From NCBI GenBank assembly GCA_904066235.2, contig CAJFCV020000004.1, positions 4,216,001 to 4,280,000 of the forward strand: 64,000 nt of DNA, given 5' to 3'. The first letter of the stretch is position 1. Every line of letters starts with the position of its first letter. This DNA is from Bursaphelenchus xylophilus (taxonomy: Eukaryota; Nematoda; Chromadorea; Rhabditida; Aphelenchoididae). The notes under the pieces were generated by a model. The model was not told where the DNA came from. It did no database searches and saw only the letters and a list, made by a program, of their open reading frames with translations. Positions 13,415 to 25,434 of the stretch are shown in pieces. The translations under genes and the position numbers were made by a program.

Positions 13415-16400
13415 ATTTGACAATGTGACAAGTGCCTCAAAACTGACAAGTTGACAACATTTTTGAGCTCCGCGGAATGCACTTTTTTATTTTTCCTTTT
13501 TTTCGCAATTATAATGTTTTTTTTTTAATTTTGAGAGTGCAAACAACCAAAAAGTTTTCAAATTCATTTTGAGAAGTTTTAGTAAGTAGAAGGAGAAATC
13601 ATCAAAATTTAAGCGCTGATTTTTTGAAAATTTTAATTTTTCATGGCCTTTTCCAAGTTGCTATGCTTTGAAATCTCCAACTTCTTCACTATCCAAATTA
13701 AAATTAAATCTTCGTTCCCTCTTTCTCTCCAAAATTCCTCCAATTCGATTATTTACTGCACAGTAAATGATTTGTTTAACCAGATATTCGTTGGGAGTTT
13801 TTCTTTTCGGGATGATCAAAGAAAAGTTGTAACAAAAAAGATGGAAGTCATGTTTCTTTTTTTCTTTTCATTCCCCGCTCATTAATGTAAATAGATGAGG
13901 AAGAAACAATCGGAGGGAAAGAAGGAGTTTGCGCATGAATTTGTCATAAAAACAGAGGGTTTTCAAAATACCGGTATGGGAATGGACGATAAATAAACGG
14001 ACGAAATAAATGGGCATTAGTCAGAGGGACACTATCGATGAAAAAGAGTTAGTCGATGAACTTAACGGTGGAAAAAGTAAATAAAAAGAAGAATTACCCA
14101 AAAATGAAATGGCTAACCTCAATGTGTGATACGCGGATTTGAATTTAATTTGGCACTGATTGATTGGAGACTTTTACAAGGCACATATCGGATTCCCAGC
14201 CCGCGCTCTGCAGAAAACGTGGAGATTTTTAGGATGGTAAAAATTTCATCTTCTTGAAACTTTCAGGACGAGAAGTCTTATGATTTTGAAGACCAATATT
14301 TCATATCATTCATAAGCGGACGGATTTTTTTTACGAAAATTTTGAACTGAGCAAGCATAAAAAGATTTTCGATAAATTTCGACCAAAAATATCAGTTTCT
14401 TCAAAGCTCGAGTTTAAAATCTAGATGTTTCAGAAAATTGTAGTCATTTGCCCCAAATTTCATCAAAATTTATGACAATAAAATTTCAATAATCACCCAT
14501 CAAAGGTAACAAACTTGAACCCTGAAACCCCTAGCCAAAGTGAGACTTCGCAAGTCTCTCTTTCCAACACCCCCTCCCCATTAAGGCACTTAAAACCTCC
14601 GCTAAACTGTCAAAAATCCGCACACCGCATTCGACTCCGAATACCGACAAAAATCCTTGATTCATTACAACAAAAAAAGTCGTGAAGTCGGCGATTACAA
14701 TAATTACAAATCCGCGAATTTTTTACAAAAGACTTTTGCGTACTTTTTAATAATAATAGTATGAAAAGGGCGCTGGAAGTAGATGGTCATTCGCTGCGAA
14801 AGACCTCTTTCCTCAAGTTGTTTTTCCATTCAGAAAATATAAAACATAATGTCTCCCAATTTAATATCTTTTCTTTTGTGAAACGGCTCTGAATCAAACT
14901 GCCTCGAGGCGAGAAATTTCTTGTATTGACAACATGTATATTATGGGGCGATGAGTCACTGGAGATAGGTGGATAAGGAGGGCCGATTTAATTTTTGATA
15001 AAAAAATTTGGAAATACAAAAAAGACGATTGAGAAATAGAGTGTGCTTAAAAAAACTGACTAGGCTTCGTAGTCCGAAGCTCAGATTTTCTTCGAATTTT
15101 GCTCACAACTTTCTCATAGGCCCATGTCGATTTCTGAAAATTTTAGCTTCGGTTCGCAGCTATGCAACAAGCCACAGAGGAGACCGTGTTTGGCCATATC
15201 CCAGCAATCTTGTACGGAAAAAATTATTTAAATTTTATGATGAACTTCTAATTGAAAAATCTCGGCAGTTTCTAAAAAATAAGAGCTATAAGAGCTAACT
15301 ATAACCTTAAAAATACTTGATGATATTTGACTGTTAAAACGTCTGTAAATCGTCAGCTAAAACACTGGAAAGGTATGTCATAAAAACGCTAAATCTGAGC
15401 CAATTTATAATACATCAAGCTTAGGGTTGTGGTACCTTAAGTGATTGCAAACCAAGCCTTCATGCCACAGACAGCTTTCATGACAAATAAATCTTTACAA
15501 TGACAAACAGTTAGCTCCTTTCTAATTACTATAAGAGAAAGATCAAAAAAATTACTGTAACTACCCCACTCTTTATCTCCTCCATACTAATTTCCCATCC
15601 CTCAAGAGCCTTTCCCTTTATCCAAAACATCTCCAGAAATCCCCGCTCAAAAGAAACAGAAGCCCCATAAAACAAAACCTGCGCATAAATTGTGACCAAA
15701 GTGACAATAAGGAAATCGTAATGGGAATGTCTTTTTTACTTTTTCGAAAACACGTAAAGATCAAATGAATATCTAATTATATCTCTGATTCCAATTCCTG
15801 CGAATCCTCTGATTAAGAAAGGAGGGAAGGAACAAAGCCGCACTTTAATGAATAAAAAATGTCGCTAAAAATGTTTCCAATCAAAACAAAAATTATTTAA
15901 AACAGGGATATGAATGGTATTGGATTTGAGTGCGAGCGGAGGGGTTGTAAAAGATTTATAAGGGGATGAAAGAGGGGCTTGTAGTAAAAACTGGAAGAGA
16001 AAAATTACTGTAGGTCTTATTGATATAGATCTATATATCCATATAGACTGAATGATTCCGAAGGTACGGCAAGTAGAAAAAATATAAAAAAATAAAATTC
16101 TTATTTGCACTCCTTTTTAAAACGGCATTCAGCTCACTCGTTAAGTTGAAAAAGTTTCGGTATTGCCTTGCAAGTGCAGCCAAGATTTTCAAAGGCCATT
16201 CCAAAAAAGGAAGATCAGAAAGTGAACCATAAAAAAGAGGAACACCTCAATGTAACAGTTTTGAAGATCAGGGAAAATGTAAGTTTTTTGGCCTCAAAGA
16301 GGAGACATTTCCAAAATGCGAGGCACATGGCTGGTACGTTACCACCGAACTTGATGTTGGCCCAAAATTCCGGAACAATGTACTCGTTTTTAGGCCAAGT

Positions 16401-18352
16401 GGAAAAAGTGGGGCGTTGGAAAAAATATGTTTTTTGCAAGGCCAAAAAATGATAACGAATGAAGCCTGACATCCAGAACCAGTATCCAAAAAGGTAGGAG
16501 AATTCGTCCGGTTATCGAAGGGTGCTGTTTCGATCACAGCCTGGGTTATCTTGGATCATTCTGACTCTCTGCAATTTTTTGTATGTTTTTGTATGTTACA
16601 CATCAAGTCTTCGTGTTTTACAAGAACCACTAACTTATATGAAAATCCCATTTTAGATAACTTATGTGATAATTGCAACCACAAACAGTTGCACGTTGCA
16701 AATATGCAATTATTTCGAAATTTGATGACATCTCTTTCACTCACTTGACTAAACTCTGACTAAAACCTCACTACCTAAAAAAGAAATTGCGAAATTACGC
16801 TTTTACTTTGGGCGTTACGCAATCAGTTTCTCAACATGTTTTGTTACGAAAAGAAAGAGAATTGAAAGTGATTCTAAACTGTTGAACATCCATTTACGAC
16901 CACTTTATTGGTCGTGTTTTATTGCGCTCTAATAAGAATAATACCTCCGGGCATTTCATTTGTTTCGTTGTTGAGTCAGCGGTGTGAAGACTGACGGAGA
17001 AGACGTCATTTTGCAAAAGGATGATTTTCGAAATGAGTAAAGAACGGCGAAGTGAGACCGAGAGAAAGAAAATGGAAACTTTTTTGGGGGAAAAGCGTAT
17101 TTTACATAGAAATTCAGGAGGACCAAAGCGTGGATTCTCTTCGAAATTCGTACAGTATAAATAACATAACAGTCAATCAATTTTCTGAAAATTTCAGCGC
17201 AAACCTTTCAGGGGCAGCCGAGATTTTCAAGGATTTTTCAGGCGAGAGAGTCCCAAAAATGAAGAGACAACACAATGAAAAAAATGTTTTTTTTAGTTAA
17301 AGTTAGGGTAAGCAAAAATACTGTTTATCTGAGATACTATGCACCTTATCAAATGGGAATTTTAGGCCTTTATAATCTCCAAAAATTAGAGGCAAAATTT
17401 GAAAAATTGAAATAAACTTTTCGGCACTTTTTTAGAACAAATGATAGGCCCTAGGCAAATTAATTAGATGCATTTCATCTCCAAAAGGAACTTACAGTAC
17501 TCCCTCGCTCCCATTACTCCCAAAAAATCCCACGTAATCTCCCCCAAAAAAGCGCTCACAAAAACCAAATTGATATAAAGAAGAAGGTGGATAAAAAACA
17601 AAAACGAACATGTTCCCTAATCTGTTTCTAATGTTGTTTCATTCCGACGACTCTCCCAGTGCATTCTCTCAAATCAACTTCGGATAAAAAAAACAAAAGA
17701 AAATTAAAAGTGCCTCGAGGCTTCGACGTTATCCCCCCCTTCAATTCGCACTCGAACAAGTCGAGTTGAAGGTTGTAAAAGCGCCAACTCGACGATGAAT
17801 AATTGCTACATAAAAATGTGCGGCGTTCACGGTGATTTGTTACAAGGAGAAAGTGCACGAAGAATGGGGAAGAAGAGAGCTAATGAGTTGATCTACAAGT
17901 TGATGATAACACTAATTAAACTTTATAAATAAAAAAGATGAATATTGTAAATACATAAATTCTAAAGTTGACACAAATTGTCACCTAAAGGTTTAGCTCC
18001 CATTTTTCGTAAGCGGGTATATTTTCGAGAGAGCATGCGAAATGAGGAGAGTCGGCCGTACGAGAAACAGTTTTCGCCCATAACTTTTTTGTCAACGCGT
18101 GGAAAATTTTGGGTTTTTGTAGATACATTTTACACCACGCTGGTAATCAGTTTAGAAATTTACAAATCTAGAAAAGAAAAAAAAGGTATCAGAAAAAATT
18201 CATTTGCAATTAAAAAATCGCGGAGCTTTCTCAACATCTTTCTTACGATTAGAAAAAATCTTTTTTAATCTTGTGATAATTTGCATTCAGTCTTAACTTC
18301 CCTACATTAAGGATTCCCGATTCCCTTGTAAGTATTGCCGGCAAGATGGAAG

Positions 18353-20674
18353 CTCGTATTTTACCCTTTTATTTATAAGCCAAAGCCAAGTTCGTGCTAT
18401 CTTCCAATTTATTTTCTTAATCCTTTTGGACCTTGTTGATTCTAACGTGTTGAAAATTTTCTGCCTGTGTTCTAAAAATACTCCCTACACTTTTTTTCAC
18501 GCGGTTTGTGGGTGATCCAGATGTCCGTAGAAAGGAAAAGAGATGAAGCCCGATCCACTTCCGCTTCAATGTAAACATAATTCTCATCCGAGACGCGCGG
18601 CGAGCAACAATGACTCAGTGGCCAGCCCATCTTCGGGAACCCAATTACAATATATCTGGCCTACTTTCCATTCGACGCACTGTGCGGGTCTGCTCTAGTT
18701 TTGCTACAGTACGCCATAGTTTGGGGATTTTGTGGGAAGTAAACAGAAGAAGAAGAAATAGGTATTGGCCATGTACGACTTTTTTTGAGCACTGCTGTTA
18801 GCAGGTCCCTAAATTGCTAGAAATTCTACGCCTGTTTTAGACGAGTTTTGCTGCATTGAAGTCTATTTCACCTTCTACGCGTTACCAGAGAGAGGCCTTC
18901 TAATTTGATCCTTGTCAACAACGTTTGTTGCGAAGATGTTTACAATAGAAATATGCGTACTGCGTCAAAATTTATTGGGCTACGTTCTGATCCACGGCCT
19001 CAAAAAACGACTTTAGACCCTTACAACTTTGTAACACTCATTAGACCCTTACAACGTTTATAAATTTAGGATAAATAGCTCACACAAACGCCTACAAAGA
19101 TACGAGGGTCAGCGTAGACTTCCAAGCCTCGTGTGAAAAAAATATCGTTTTAATTTGTTGTAGAGGTTTTACCGTATCTTAATTTTTCAATCTCGTATTT
19201 TACCACAAATTTCAATTTACACGACCAACGATTTTAGCACACCATGGGATTGAAGCTTTTTGCAACCTCCGTTTTCATTGTGCTGCTTGGCTACGTGATC
19301 CTGGACGTTGAAGCGGGTTGTTGTTGCTGTGGAGGTTGTTGCAGATGCTGTCAGTATTGCTGTCCCCAGCCGCCGATCATAATCCAGCCTCCTCCGGCGC
19401 TGCATAACGTCTGCCATGTCCCGTGTGGAGGATGCTGCTGCTGCAAGCCGTGCTGTTGCTGTAAGCCTTGCTGTTGTTGTAAGCCGTGTTGTTGCTGTGA
19501 GTTGCTTTAAGTTTGAGTCTTTTCTATAATGCTGTCTGCGTATATAGGGGGATAGGTTGATGGCCAAACGTGAATGGAAATGTCTACATTTTCTGTATAG
19601 AAAAACGTAGCTTTAAAAACCTAGATGAAGACTTTTCACATGTTTCAGCTACTCTTGCAGTCATGATGTAAAAGTTCCTCCAGTTCAAATTGCTTTCGCA
19701 GCCACCGCCTTTAAGATTGCACTTCATTTTACCCCTCCTCCTGTCAGTCTTGCTACCTTTTAATGTCTGAATAGCTCCATTCAACACTCCTTCGAACTGT
19801 GGACGAGTCACAGCAAACAGCAACGTGAACATTCTAATCCAACCCTCCCTCAGCCTCTGCAATTGCGGCTATGGCTGTTCTCAATCAACCAAATGCTGCT
19901 CCCCTCAGGAACCGTGTAAGATGTCATACGATGGAGAATGCCCTTACACTTGTCAATGCAACAGAGATTGTTGCTGTAATTGCAACTGCTGCAACTGTGG
20001 TTCATGTTGTAACAGCCGATGTGATGAAGAGGCAGAAATTGAAGAGATCTCTAATACAGACGAAAAAGAGAAACCTAAAATGTTAAAGACGTTGCATCGC
20101 GCGTTGATGACAATGTTTGGACCGCACCATGGAGTTGGAAGAAAGAAGAAAATTAAGAAGCTCCCTGAAGCAAAGGAAATACCGGAAGAGCATGTAGAGG
20201 AGACCACGGCGACGATGGAGATTGGAACTATCATAAGTACTGCTAGTACAGATAAAGAAGATGAAGATATGACGAGTACAATAGAGCCATTACTAGCGCT
20301 GTTAGCTGAGAATGAGAGTACGACAAATGACAGTGAAAATACGACCACTTTCGAGGGAGGGAAGGAGGAAGATACTACGAAATCTAATTGGAAAAATTGA
20401 GGAGGAATTTATAGAAGGCATTTTCTTTGCACTCTTATTGTGGATTTAAGGCTCAAAACATGTAAATTACGGTTCCCCAGTGCTTAAAGTAAAGCAATAT
20501 CTGCGTTCTCTATGTCAATGTTGTTCAATTTATTCTGGTTTCTTTCTGATTCATTGCTTTTAAAACCGCTCTTTTATCATATTTTTTTCACCATTTTTTA
20601 CTGTCAATTTCGTTAAATCTCTCTTCCTATCTTCGCACATATCCAAATCCTTACCAATTCACCTCGTATTTTAC
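18353..20674 (+). promoter_or_regulatory. Three copies of CTCGTATTTTAC around the Cys-rich gene
   Basis: The exact 12-mer occurs at 18,353-18,364, 19,192-19,203 and 20,663-20,674. That is about 890 bases and 40 bases upstream of the start codon, and just before the exon-2 acceptor. The 10-mer core CGTATTTTAC recurs at 37,225, just after the paralogue, and at 11,630. The spacing around one gene suggests a regulatory word, but the AT-rich background makes this tentative. Confidence 0.3.
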
Positions 20675-20912
20675 TGACCTTTCTGCATTCACTTCAGGTC
20701 CTTGTTGTTGTGGCGGCCGTCGCAAGCGTTCAGAGCCTCTGGAGCGCCGAAAAATCGCAAAACTTTCTCGCCGCTGCGCCGAGGGAAAGTTCAAGTTCCC
20801 TGAGCCATTGGCCGATGATACTGCGGCCAAAAACTCGACTGTAATTGTGCCTTCTCGAGCTCTACGATCCGTAAATAAGAAGACGAGAAAGGCCGAGAAA
20901 TGTGTTTGTTAA
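19244..20912 (+). CDS. Secreted ultra-Cys-rich preproprotein, paralogue 1
   Basis: Two-exon model: 19,244-19,496 and 20,698-20,912, phase-1 intron, 155 aa. Residues 1-23 form a signal peptide ending in VEAG. A Cys-packed stretch follows, with CCCCGGCC blocks, a Pro-rich insert (PPIIIQPPP) and three repeats of KPCCCC. Exon 2 begins in frame with CPCCCGGRRKRS and continues with a basic tail ending in EKCVC. The paralogue at 36,605 has the same architecture: signal peptide, Cys blocks, a phase-1 intron inside a TGT codon, then CPCCGGGRRRRS. This supports the splice model. GGRRKR|S is a furin-like site, so a C-terminal fragment may be released (inference). Each TGT-AAG in the repeats is also a GTAAG donor in the same phase (exon ends 19,460, 19,478 or 19,496), so shorter isoforms are possible. 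An AATAAA lies at 20,969. The family resembles nematode Cys-rich secreted proteins, but I cannot name it or give a function. Confidence 0.75.
19814..20400 (+). CDS. Possible alternative 3' exon: Cys-rich then acidic Ser/Thr-rich tail
   Basis: The intron of the gene at 19,244 contains a long open frame that is clearly coding-like. It opens with a Cys-rich segment (LCNCGYGCSQSTKCC, then CNRDCCCNCNCCNCGSCC). It then turns into a Lys-rich stretch and an acidic Ser/Thr/Glu-rich tail of about 60 residues that ends at a TGA at 20,398. It has no ATG of its own near the start. Acceptors at 19,774/19,775, 19,807/19,808 or 19,813/19,814 would join it in frame to the phase-1 donor of the upstream exon, giving a secreted protein with a different C-terminus. 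The acceptor with the best pyrimidine tract (before 19,854) is in the wrong phase. It could instead be a separate gene with an unseen first exon. Confidence 0.4.
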
Positions 20913-22181
20913 TTTATTTTACTATGACGCTTACTATTACTTATTAATAATTTATTTTTTTCGATATAAATAAATCCCATGTTGTGTGGAGTTATAATTA
21001 TCAGCTTGATAAGTCATCAAAAAAACCCGTATCTATTACGGTTTAAAAAGTAATAAAAGGTTTAGCAATAAAATTTGAGGTAAACTGGCTGGCATCTACA
21101 GTATTGATTAACGTAAAGTTTACGTTGGTGTGATCTCTTGTTAACGTTTTCCTTTCACCACCGTGTTCAGTGCGTTTAAAGTTTTCTCCGTTGATCCGAA
21201 CTGACCTTAGGGATTTGAATTCAATGAAAGCGAACGTTTTCGGAATGGTGCCTACTCTTTTAAGCGGCTGCCCTTTGGTATTTGCATGTTTAAATAGCTG
21301 GATGGGAATATTATATTTTCTGATGTTGCGAATTGAAAGTATAGCGCCTTGAAATATTTATATAGCGTTGATTGAGGTGAAACTTGTCACACATTTAAGC
21401 TAACTGACTGTCTCGAAAGTGTACACTAGATTCTTAGACCGCGTTTTATGGAAATCGTCAATATCTTTTCGTCTTGCAGTTCGTTGGATACGTCGGTCTT
21501 TGCTCAAAATGTCATCTAAGACTTTCAGAGAGTGACTTGTATCCAGTTAAAAAAGAGTCATCAAAATCTAAAATTACATAACATGATCAATGTATCGTAG
21601 TTTCATTAAAACAAAAGCCCCAAACACAAACTTCATTATTTGAAAAATTAATTTTCAGAATAAACTTTAGGTGTAATTGACGTGTATCATATACAAAATG
21701 TACTTTCCAACCTTCAACTCCGCCATTCTGCTTTCCTGGAAATTCCTTTCTGAAAATGTTGCGATTAATCTGGAGATTTGCATATTAATGCAGAACTTTC
21801 CCTCAAAAGTGCAAACTTTTTACACTCTTTGATCGAACGGTTGACAAATCATGAGTTACAACGTAAGCCATCGCAAAACCCATCAAATTTTATGCGACAA
21901 AATCACAAACTCTGGATTGTAATGAGAAAAAAATGAGGGAAAAGCTTACTATCTCTACACTCAAAAGTACAATACCAAAAACTCATTTTGTCGATTGTTA
22001 TGGGGACAAAAATAATACATTAAGATGATTGTACGGGAAGGGTAATCAAATCACAGGGAAATGCTTAAAAGGGCTACGGTGCAGGCAGAAATGGGATTGA
22101 TCTTACAGTTGAAGGTCAAAAAACACTTTTTTTAATTTCGAAGATTTATGTGTCTAGTTTTTGAGTGAAATTTTTTGAAGG
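20913..22181. other. Intergenic between Cys-rich gene and lipase cluster
   Basis: No exon is supported. The region holds the AATAAA for the upstream gene at 20,969-20,974, AT-rich DNA and a GTAAAGTTTAC-like palindromic stretch near 21,113-21,125. I see nothing else. Confidence 0.5.
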
Positions 22182-23614
22182 ATGACATCGAATGACAACA
22201 GAAAAATTCCTTATCAATCCGTGGGTAAAGCGACACCAACCAAGTCGATATTCTTTTATCTAACTGTAATTGTCTTGCCAATTATTGTTTCTTTTATTTT
22301 TTATGTAGACTACTATAGAATCTACGATGTGGAAGAAGATTTGGACACGGTAAGATGCATTAAACTTTTTAAATAAAATAATTACGAAAACTTTTCACAT
22401 TTCAGATGGGTATCATCAAGCATTGGGGCTACCAAGGCGAAGAGCATATCGCCAAAACGAAAGATGGATGGTCCCTCAAAATCCATCGGATCCCACGAGG
22501 TAAAAACGAAGTCAACGACAAGCCAAAGAGACCAGTAATCATCCTTCAACATGGCATTGAATGTTCCAGTGATAACTGGATTCTCAATCTTCCACATCAA
22601 AGTCCTGGGTTCGTCTTTGCCGACGCGGGCTTCGATGTTTGGATGGCAAATTCAAGAGGCAATATTTACACCAGTCATGCAAATTACAGTCGGCACAACT
22701 CGGAGTTCTGGCATTATACGTACGGCAAAGGCTACTGATTAAGTCTGATTACAGAAGCGACGACATGCAAAGATACGATCTGCCGGCTTTATTTGATCTG
22801 ATTGCAAATATCACTGGCCAATCTCAATTTTACTATGTTGGCCATAGCCAGGGTACCTACATCATGTTTACCAAGCTCTCTGATGATCCCTCCTTCTCCC
22901 ACCGCGTGAAGAAATTCTTTGCCTTAGGGCCTGGAGTTCGCTTTCAAAATATCCAAGGACCATTTAAGTTTGTCTGCGACTCATCAGAGGCTCCAATTTT
23001 ATCGCGGTTTTGGGATTGGACAGCTTATACCGAATTTGGATTAGGTCTTTTGGGTCAGCACATTGTCAAATTTCTGACTCGTTGGACTTGCGCGACATCT
23101 GCACAGAAAAGTTATTGTTCAAATATTTTTTATTGGTTTTCTGGATCAAGCTCGACGCTAAATGAGAGTCGAATCGCAGTGTATACGAATCATATTCCAA
23201 CGGGGATTTCCACGGCAACTATTCAGAAGTATTGTCAAACTATAGATCCGGTAACCGGCGGATTCAAATTCTATAAATTCCCGACAAGAGAAGAGAATTT
23301 GGAGAAATATGGACAGGTAAATTAACAAAGGAACTTGAAAGAAATAAGATAATGACTATTCCTTTCAGGAAGATGCCCCTTATTACAATTTGACAAAGAT
23401 GGATGTACCTCTTTACCTGTACAGCTGTCCCAATGACATCTTAACAACTGAACAACAGCTTGACGAAGCGATCATTCCGAATCTCAAGAAAGGAATCCTC
23501 AAAGAGGATAACCGATACCATGGGTTCTCTCATATGGACTTATTATGGGGTCTAAACGCAACCGAGATGGTCTTCGAAAAGATCATAAAGGTTATTAATG
23601 CTGATTACAATTAG
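22182..23614 (+). CDS. Lysosomal acid lipase-family hydrolase A, membrane-anchored
   Basis: Exons 22,182-22,349, 22,406-22,719, 22,755-23,316 and 23,369-23,614 encode 429 aa. The intron before 22,755 is only 35 bp. The family (gastric/lysosomal acid lipase, alpha/beta hydrolase; nematode LIPL proteins) hydrolyses acylglycerols and cholesteryl esters. Family landmarks are in order: [21 protein letters not shown] (oxyanion region), [16 protein letters not shown], nucleophile elbow YYVGHSQGT, Asp in YSCPNDILT and His in [11 protein letters not shown]. The N-terminus is unusual: about 22 polar residues precede a strong hydrophobic helix (about residues 23-42, [19 protein letters not shown]) with no clear cleavage site. 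That suggests a type II membrane anchor rather than the cleaved signal of its neighbours. AATAAA is at 23,625. It is the diverged member of a three-gene tandem array and retains an intron that the other two lack. Confidence 0.88.
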
Positions 23615-24133
23615 AATCTTTAAGAATAAAGTAGCCACAGCCACCAGATCTCGCTTACAAAGGTGTAATATCGTAGCTTAAACGGCAATGAAGAGCCTTC
23701 TAGTTATCTACCAGAGGAAGCCAACAAAACTTATCTAAAAACCATTCCCGGTTTGGTTACCGACACATCGCCATCTAAAATTAGCATAACGCAAAAAATC
23801 ACCTCTTCCCGATTCCCATGAACATATTCGCGTAACAAAGCCTAAAACGGTGCCCAAGTTATGGTGATCCCCGCTGCATCCTCCGTGATGTTGCGTTCCC
23901 TCGCGAGTGTCCTTTTCGGGGCTATGCAAATAAAGCCAATAACGACACCGCAGGCTAGACCACGGAGCTGAACACCTCGATGTTGCCTCTTTATCGGATT
24001 AAAATTTTTTTTAATTTGATACCACATGATGAATATTCTTCTATTCGAGGATTCTGCTGGCCATGAGAGAGTATATAAACCAAACCGATGGCCGGAATTA
24101 TCAACATAGCTCAGTTGCTTCTTCTGTCAAGCA
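23615..24133. other. Intergenic with promoter of lipase B
   Basis: Contains a TATATAAA box at 24,072-24,079, 62 bases before the ATG. Upstream, near 23,950-24,000, is a block (GGCTAGACC ... TCGATGTTGC) that is also present upstream of lipase C near 26,215-26,250. A CCGATAAA word (GATA-type, reverse strand) lies near 23,992. In nematodes intestinal genes are driven by GATA factors, so gut expression is a reasonable inference. Confidence 0.55.
24072..24079 (+). promoter_or_regulatory. TATA box of lipase B
   Basis: TATATAAA sits 62 bases upstream of the chosen ATG (24,134), exactly the spacing seen for lipase C. An earlier ATG at 24,088 would be only about 9 bases from the box, upstream of the expected transcription start and in another frame, so it was not used. 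Confidence 0.65.
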
Positions 24134-25434
24134 ATGAGTATGCAGATGTTGTTCTCTCTCCTTGTTGTCACCGTTGTGGCTTCAGCCGATCTTATCTCGG
24201 ACTTGCATCTTCCAGAACAAGATCTGGATGCCGTAAGTTTTCATCAGCCTTGTTTTATAAATTTAGTTGGGACTGATCAAGTACTGGGGCTACCAAGGAG
24301 AAGAGTATATTGTTGAGACTGTCGATGACTGGCTTCTTCCAATGCAGCGCATTCCACGCGCCAAGAACGAGGACCCAAACAGCGACATCTCTGGTAAACC
24401 CGTTGTCATCCTTCAACATGGCATTGAATGCGCCAGTGACAACTTTCTTTTGAACCTGCCACATCAAACGCCAGGATTCGTCTTCGCCGATGCCGGATAT
24501 GATGTCTGGCTCCCCAACTCCCGAGGAAACACTTATTCCAGCCACAAAAACTACACTCGTGCCCAGCCCGAGTTCTGGAAATGGACGTAAGCGAATAACC
24601 AGCAGTAATAGCTCTAATTATCATTGCAGAAGTGATGAAATGCAGCTGTACGATATCCCAGCCGTTTTCGACGTAATTGAAAATGTCACCGGCCAGTCCT
24701 CTTTCTACTACATTGGCCACAGTCAAGGTACCTACCTCATGTTTGCCAAGCTCTCCGACGATCCTTCCTTCGCCAGCCGAGTGAAGAAATTCTTTGCACT
24801 GGGACCTGCTGTTCAATTCAGAGACCTTAAAGGCCCATTTAAGACCATCTGCGAGACGGAACTTGCTTTCCCCAAGGCCTGGTCGGACTTCGCTTGGAGT
24901 GAATTCGGCCTTGGTTTCCTCAGCCAGCAGAATGTTGATCTTCTGAGCCTTCTAACTTGTTCCGTTCCTCCAATCCAAAGAGAATATTGTTCCAAGGTTT
25001 ACTACTGGTTCACAGGTCCAAGCACCACGATCAACGTCACCCGTATGCCCATCTTCCTCAACCATATCCCCGCCGGTGTCAACGTCGCCACAGTCCAGAA
25101 ATACTGTGCTTCCACTGACCCAGTGTCCGGCGGATTCCAATGGTACAGATTCCCCACTGCCGCTGAGAACATCGCTCGCTATGGATCAGTTGACCCTCCT
25201 TACTACAACTTGACCAAAATGGACGTCCCCCTCTACTTGTACAGTTGCCCCAACGATTACTTGACCACTCTTGCCAACCTTGAGCACGATATTCTCCCCC
25301 ACTTGAAGCCAGGAATCCTGAAGGAGGACAACAGATACCCTGGATACGCCCACATGGACTTCATCTGGGGCTTGAACTCTACTGAATTGGTCTACAACAA
25401 GATCATCAACGTAATCAATGCGGATTATAACTAA
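24134..25434 (+). CDS. Secreted lysosomal acid lipase-family hydrolase B
   Basis: Exons 24,134-24,232, 24,267-24,586 and 24,630-25,434 encode 407 aa, close to human LIPA length. A signal peptide (MSMQMLFSLLVVTVVASAD) is followed by the short propiece LPEQDLDA. The family core follows with [45 protein letters not shown], the catalytic Ser in YYIGHSQGT, Asp in YSCPNDYLT and His in PGYAHMDFIWGL. The last exon is continuous where lipase A has an intron (at RYGSVDPPYYN), so one intron was lost or gained. The product is almost identical to lipase C, 1 kb downstream, so this is a recent tandem duplicate. AATAAA lies at 25,486. Probable role: secreted or lysosomal lipid hydrolysis, likely intestinal. 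Confidence 0.92.

Larger units (their letters stand above)
9341..19243. other. Gene desert, second part
   Basis: No coding exon was found. Contents I can name: diverged fragments of the dispersed repeat (about 9,395-9,500, 10,920-11,140, 14,235-14,480, 15,058-15,245, 17,180-17,260, 17,990-18,240), a G-rich tract at 10,661-10,790, a CRE-like palindrome near 13,407, many TACAGTAAY words, and two CTCGTATTTTAC 12-mers at 18,353 and 19,192 leading into the Cys-rich gene. A TATA-like GGATAAATAG lies near 19,069 and a trans-splice-like acceptor GATTTTAG lies just before the ATG at 19,244. Confidence 0.55.

Noticed and set aside
19584..19862. Minus-strand frame MQRLREGWIRMFTLL
   Set aside because: It overlaps the intron of the Cys-rich gene on the other strand and has no splice partner or family likeness.
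24088..24276. ATG at 24,088 as start of lipase B
   Set aside because: It is in another frame, closes early and sits upstream of the expected transcription start set by the TATA box.
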